Shown: in pieces, positions 33,001-36,889 of the stretch
Position numbering within the stretch: position 1 is the first letter of the stretch
Layout of the letters: each line of letters starts with the position of its first letter
Assembly (NCBI RefSeq): GCF_001043115.1
Contig: NZ_LFME01000041.1
Coordinates: forward strand, 1-36,889
Direction: 5' to 3'
Length of the DNA: 36,889 nucleotides
DNA from: Xanthomonas sp. NCPPB 1128
GTDB lineage: Bacteria > Pseudomonadota > Gammaproteobacteria > Xanthomonadales > Xanthomonadaceae
Notes under the pieces: generated by a model
What the model was told of the DNA's origin: nothing
Database searches by the model: none
The model's input: only the letters and a program-made list of their open reading frames with translations
Translations under genes and position numbers: made by a program

Positions 33001-33158
33001 GCGCCGTTGTAGGTGGCGGTGACGTTGACCGACGGCGGGGCGATGTCCGGGTACTGCTCGATCGGCAGGGTGAACACGGCGATGGCGCCGGCGGCCATGA
33101 TGCAGATGGCCAGGACCCAGGCGAAGATCGGGCGGTGGATGAAGAAACGCGGCAGCAT
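30036..33158 (-). CDS. RND efflux transporter, inner-membrane pump (AcrB/MexB type)
   Basis: This 1040-residue protein is a proton-driven tripartite efflux pump subunit of the HAE1 family. It has 12 predicted membrane helices and two large periplasmic loops. The proton-relay pair is Asp408-Asp409 (GLLVDDAIVVVENV), matching Asp407 and Asp408 of AcrB, and the N-terminus FFIHRPIFAWVLAI is classic. It expels hydrophobic and amphiphilic drugs or plant compounds; specificity is not readable. The gene starts 6 nt after the adaptor gene stop, so the two form an operon. No outer-membrane channel gene follows in the window, so a channel encoded elsewhere must be shared. Confidence 0.96.
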   Translation of the reverse strand: MLPRFFIHRPIFAWVLAICIMAAGAIAVFTLPIEQYPDIAPPSVNVTATYNGASAQTVEDSVTQVIEQQIKGIDHLLYFSSTSSSSGQARISITFDQAANPDIAQVQVQNAVNQALNRLPQEVQQQGVTVAKSQGDSLMAVAIYDRTDRMDNVDISDYLVSTLQDPISRINGVGEINVFGAQYAMRVWLDPHKLNAYQLMPGDVRSAILAQNTQVTAGELGALPTGAEQELNATVTAQSRLQTPEQFRQIILATRADGSSVRLGDVARVEIGAENYQNNATLNGHPASGFSVTLSAGANAIATSDAIHATIERLKPTFPPGLDVAYPRDSTPFVRISIENVVHTLAEAIVLVVVVMFLFLQNARATLIPAITVPVVLLGTFGILAAAGFTINTLTLFAMVLAIGLLVDDAIVVVENVERIMHEEHLPPREATERSMGEITGALIGITVVLGAVFLPMAFFGGSTGIIYRQFSITIASAMALSALVALTLTPALCATLLKPVEQERKLGRFFQWFNRNVERGQQAYQRRLGTLLQRPRRWLALYALVALAMVVLYMRMPTGFLPVEDQGQVQIQFTTPEGTPLAKTQALGERISDYFMTHEKANLTAIFMVVGRNNAGTGQNAGQAFVALRPWGERNRDNTAQAIIDRANAHFRGVSDAKISVLSPPAVRGLGQSSGFELWIRDSDGAGRAALLKAQQQVLKEAGDDPQLTAVRLNGLGDKAQLQVDIDHAQASALGLAQSDINATLATAWGGSYVNDFIDRGRVKRVYVQGDAPYRALPEDIAQWYVRGSGGQMAPFASFASTHWTRGPQLQQRFNGLPASQIQGGAAAGSSSGEAMQRMQALVAKQEGFDLQWSGLSYQEQLSSNQTLWLYTASILFIFLCLAALYESWSIPVSVLLVIPLGVVGTVLATTLAGFVNDIYFQVGLLTTIGLSAKNAILIVEFAEARQRAGMPLLEATLEGARLRLRPIVMTSLAFVAGVLPLALSTGAGASSRREIGVCVIGGMVTGTVLAVLLVPLFFVLVRGLFRSPARQDTGAAAA

Positions 33159-33164
33159 GCCGGC

Positions 33165-34325
33165 TCAGCCCTGGCTGGCGGCAGGCGCAGCCGTGGCGGC
33201 GGTCTTCACCGTCACCTTGGCGCCGTCGCTGAGGCCTTGCCGGCCCGCCACCACCACCCGTTCGCCGGGCTTCAGGCCATCGCCCACCAGCCAGCGGTCG
33301 CCGACCGCGCGCAGCGTGGTGAACTCGCGCTGGCGCACCACGTTGTCGGCGCCCACCACCCAGGCCACCGCCTCGCCGCGCGGAGTGCGGTCGACCGCCG
33401 CCTGCGGCACCAGCAGCGCCTGCTGGCGCACACCCTGCCCGACCAGCGCGCGCACGTACATGCCTGGCAGCAGTTGCGCATCGGGATTGGGAAAGCGCGC
33501 GCGCAGGGTCACCGCGCCGGTGGTCTCTTCCACGTCGAGGTCGGCGAACTCCAGCGTGCCCGGCAGCGGGTACGCGGTACCGTCGGACAGGGTCAGCCGC
33601 ACCTGCGCGCTGGCCGGTTGCACGCCGCCGGCGGCGATCGCCCGGCGCAGCGCCAGGAACTGGTTGCCGGACTGGGTGATGTCCACGTTCATCGGGTCCA
33701 GCTGCTGGATCTTGGCGATGGCATCGGTCTGGTTGGCGGTGACCAGTGCGCCCGGGGTCACCCGCGCGCGGCCGATGCGCCCGCCGATCGGCGCCAGCAC
33801 CGTGGCGAAGCGCAGTTGCGTGCGCGCGGTGTCCAGCGCTGCGCGTTGCGCGTCGCGGCTGGCCAGCGCCTGCTTGTAGGCGGCCTGCGCATCGTCCACG
33901 TCCTGCTGCGCGGCCAGCCGGGTCTTGCCCAGGGTGCGGTAGCGCTCGGCGCGCAGCGTGGCGGCAGCGAGCGTGGCCTCGGCGGTGGCCAGATTGGCCT
34001 GCGCCTGGTTGGCCGCGGCCTGGTACAGGGTCGGTTCGATCTGGAACAGCGGCTGCCCGGCGCGCACCGTGGCGCCCTCCTCGAACAGCCGCTGGCGCAG
34101 GATGCCGCTGACCTGCGGCCGCACCTCCGATTCTTCCGAGGCCACGGTGCGCCCGGCCAGTTCCACGCTCAGCGGCACGCTCTGCGGCTGCAGGGTCACC
34201 ACCTCCACCGTCTTCGCTGCCGGTGCCGGCACCTTGCCTCCGCCCTTGCAGCCGGCGAACGCGAGCACGACGACGGACAGCAGCAACGGCAGCGCGCGGC
34301 GGCGCTGGACGAAAGGCGCGGGCAT
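33165..34325 (-). CDS. RND efflux periplasmic adaptor lipoprotein (AcrA/MexA type)
   Basis: This 386-residue membrane fusion protein has a lipoprotein signal with lipobox AFAGC (Cys26). It then has the barrel-sandwich (lipoyl-like) halves (VRPQVSGILRQRLFEEGATV and APIGGRIGRARVTPGALV), a coiled-coil hairpin between them at about 100-165, and a beta-barrel and membrane-proximal domain. It links the inner pump to the outer-membrane channel. An upstream ATG at 34358 would give an overlong signal peptide and has no ribosome site; the ATG at 34325 has AGGA at the right distance. It is first in the operon with the pump and divergent from a TetR regulator. Confidence 0.94.
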   Translation of the reverse strand: MPAPFVQRRRALPLLLSVVVLAFAGCKGGGKVPAPAAKTVEVVTLQPQSVPLSVELAGRTVASEESEVRPQVSGILRQRLFEEGATVRAGQPLFQIEPTLYQAAANQAQANLATAEATLAAATLRAERYRTLGKTRLAAQQDVDDAQAAYKQALASRDAQRAALDTARTQLRFATVLAPIGGRIGRARVTPGALVTANQTDAIAKIQQLDPMNVDITQSGNQFLALRRAIAAGGVQPASAQVRLTLSDGTAYPLPGTLEFADLDVEETTGAVTLRARFPNPDAQLLPGMYVRALVGQGVRQQALLVPQAAVDRTPRGEAVAWVVGADNVVRQREFTTLRAVGDRWLVGDGLKPGERVVVAGRQGLSDGAKVTVKTAATAAPAASQG

Positions 34326-34386
34326 GCGCTTGATCCTGGGGACGGTGAGGAGGATCATTTAATTTACTCAAAGACAAAAAACAATC
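34326..34386. promoter_or_regulatory. AT-rich divergent control region of the efflux operon and tetR-type gene
   Basis: The gap holds a markedly AT-rich stretch (34357-34386) in otherwise GC-rich DNA, including TTTAATTTACT and ACAAAAAACA. It must contain promoters for both directions and probably the operator of the TetR protein. I see no clean dyad of the length TetR dimers usually bind. Confidence 0.55.
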
Positions 34387-35091
34387 ATGAAGGGAAGCAC
34401 AACCCTTCGCCGCCAGGATGCGCAAACTGCGACGGCGACGCCCGAGCCCGCGACAACGGGCGTGCCCGCGCGCCCACGCGGACGGCCGGCATCGGCACGA
34501 CCGCGCCTGCTGGCGGCGGCGCGCACGCTGCTGCTGGAACATGGGCTGGACGTGTCGCTGGAACAGATCGCCAGCCAGGCCGGGCTGACCCGGCAGAGCC
34601 TGTACAACCACTTCTCCAGCAAGGCCGAGCTGTTGATGCAGGTGTTCGAGGCCCTGGGCGAAGAGTTGCAGACCCGCCTGGAGAACATCGGCAACGCGAC
34701 CGCACAGGACCTGCCCGCGACCCTGCGGCAGATCGCGTTGACCGTGCCGGCGCATCTGTACGCGCCCGACGCCTTGCGCCTGCATCGCCTGCTGGTGCAG
34801 GCCAGCGCGCAGATGCCGGACCTGCTGCAGTCGCTGCACCAACGCCGCGCCGGCCGCCTGCGCGAGCGTCTGAGCGCCTTGCTGCAGACCCTGCACCTGC
34901 GTGGCGACGTGCAGGTCGACGCGCCCTTCCTCGCCGCCACCGCGTTCATCGGCGCCACCTTCGGCTATGCGTATCCCGGCGCGATGCTCAATGGCCAGGC
35001 GCCGGACGCGGCCGCGCAGCAGGCGCTGGCCGAGGAAGTGGTGGCGACCTTCCTGGCCGCCTGGCGCTATCGCGGCGCGACCGCGCCCTGA
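34387..35091 (+). CDS. TetR-family regulator of the adjacent RND efflux operon
   Basis: The gene encodes 234 residues with an N-terminal helix-turn-helix at about 57-76 (SLEQIASQAGLTRQSLYNHF) in the TetR arrangement and a helical ligand-binding domain beyond 85. The residues before 35 are low-complexity (Thr, Ala, Pro). No ribosome site is visible upstream of the ATG at 34387, so a leaderless start, or a later start such as the GTG at about 34459, is possible. By family habit it represses the divergent efflux operon and is released by a pump substrate; the divergent layout supports this but does not prove it. Its stop is 19 nt from the convergent selO stop. Confidence 0.9.
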   Translation: MKGSTTLRRQDAQTATATPEPATTGVPARPRGRPASARPRLLAAARTLLLEHGLDVSLEQIASQAGLTRQSLYNHFSSKAELLMQVFEALGEELQTRLENIGNATAQDLPATLRQIALTVPAHLYAPDALRLHRLLVQASAQMPDLLQSLHQRRAGRLRERLSALLQTLHLRGDVQVDAPFLAATAFIGATFGYAYPGAMLNGQAPDAAAQQALAEEVVATFLAAWRYRGATAP

Positions 35092-35110
35092 GCGCACGCG
35101 CCGGCCCTGC

Positions 35111-36682
<1,572 letters not shown>

Positions 36683-36793
36683 GGGCAACAGCGTAGAAGT
36701 CGCAGGCTTCATTGGAAAGGCCACAGAGTGAGCACACGGTGCACGCTTCGTGCAACGCAAGCATGCCCCCTCCGGCCCCGCGGGCACGCCAAG

Positions 36794-36828
36794 CCCCTCT
36801 CCTCCCGGGAGAGGGGTTGGGGTGAGGG
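36794..36828. repeat. Dispersed half-unit of the 143-bp repeat
   Basis: CCCCTCTCC (36794-36802) pairs with GGAGAGGGG (36808-36816) and is followed by TTGGGGTGAGGG, the same end as each unit of the tandem array at 1049-1663. It shows that the array is built from a dispersed intergenic element. The region between selO and the window end has no other feature I can support. Confidence 0.85.
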
Positions 36829-36889
36829 TCGGTCAGCCACTCAGGCACAGCGCACGCGCAGGAAGCCACGCTTTTGCCAACCCCCAACC

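Overview
The window is a GC-rich, densely coded stretch of chromosome that looks like a Xanthomonas (Xanthomonadaceae, Gammaproteobacteria). I base this on base composition, on the gene set (Fpr, SodA, Uup, DbpA, Apt, SelO, GH3, M3, M14 and POT proteins with xanthomonad-style sequences), and on dispersed palindromic repeats headed by GTAG that resemble the REP elements known from Stenotrophomonas and Xanthomonas. The genus is an inference from reading, not a database result. I see no rRNA, tRNA, CRISPR array, transposase or phage gene.

Layout. 1-1.7 kb: an amidino-hydrolase of the DDAH/arginine deiminase type, followed by a tandem array of 143-bp units. 1.7-5.5 kb: a small membrane protein, an ABC exporter with a small exported protein, and fpr behind a perfect 10+10 palindrome. 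5.5-8.7 kb: a glutathione peroxidase and a secreted M3 peptidase with a strong terminator. 8.7-12.3 kb: a Gly/Ala-rich secreted protein and a secreted subtilase, divergent from an ECF sigma factor overlapping its membrane anti-sigma factor. 12.5-15 kb: a MarR regulator, a lipoprotein, a small acetyltransferase and a 68-aa protein. 15-19.4 kb: a rhomboid protease and POT peptide transporter pair, then a 267-bp nested inverted repeat, then a secreted M14 peptidase. 19.5-22.8 kb: a GH3 beta-glucosidase and an exonuclease/endonuclease/phosphatase-fold protein that lacks catalytic residues. 22.9-25.3 kb: repeat elements, sodA with terminator, and a barnase-like RNase overlapping a barstar-like inhibitor. 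25.3-30 kb: uup and dbpA divergent across a GGGACCC inverted repeat, a DUF6985-like gene coupled to dbpA, and apt. 30-36.7 kb: a two-gene RND efflux operon, a divergent TetR regulator, and selO.

Themes. Several genes serve peptide and sugar scavenging at the cell surface (M3, M14, S8, POT, GH3), oxidative defence (fpr, gpx, sodA, selO) and export (ABC, RND). The least ordinary parts are the non-coding structure at 17300-17566, the 143-bp tandem array, the sigma/anti-sigma/subtilase unit, the RNase-inhibitor pair, and the EEP protein with an eroded active site.
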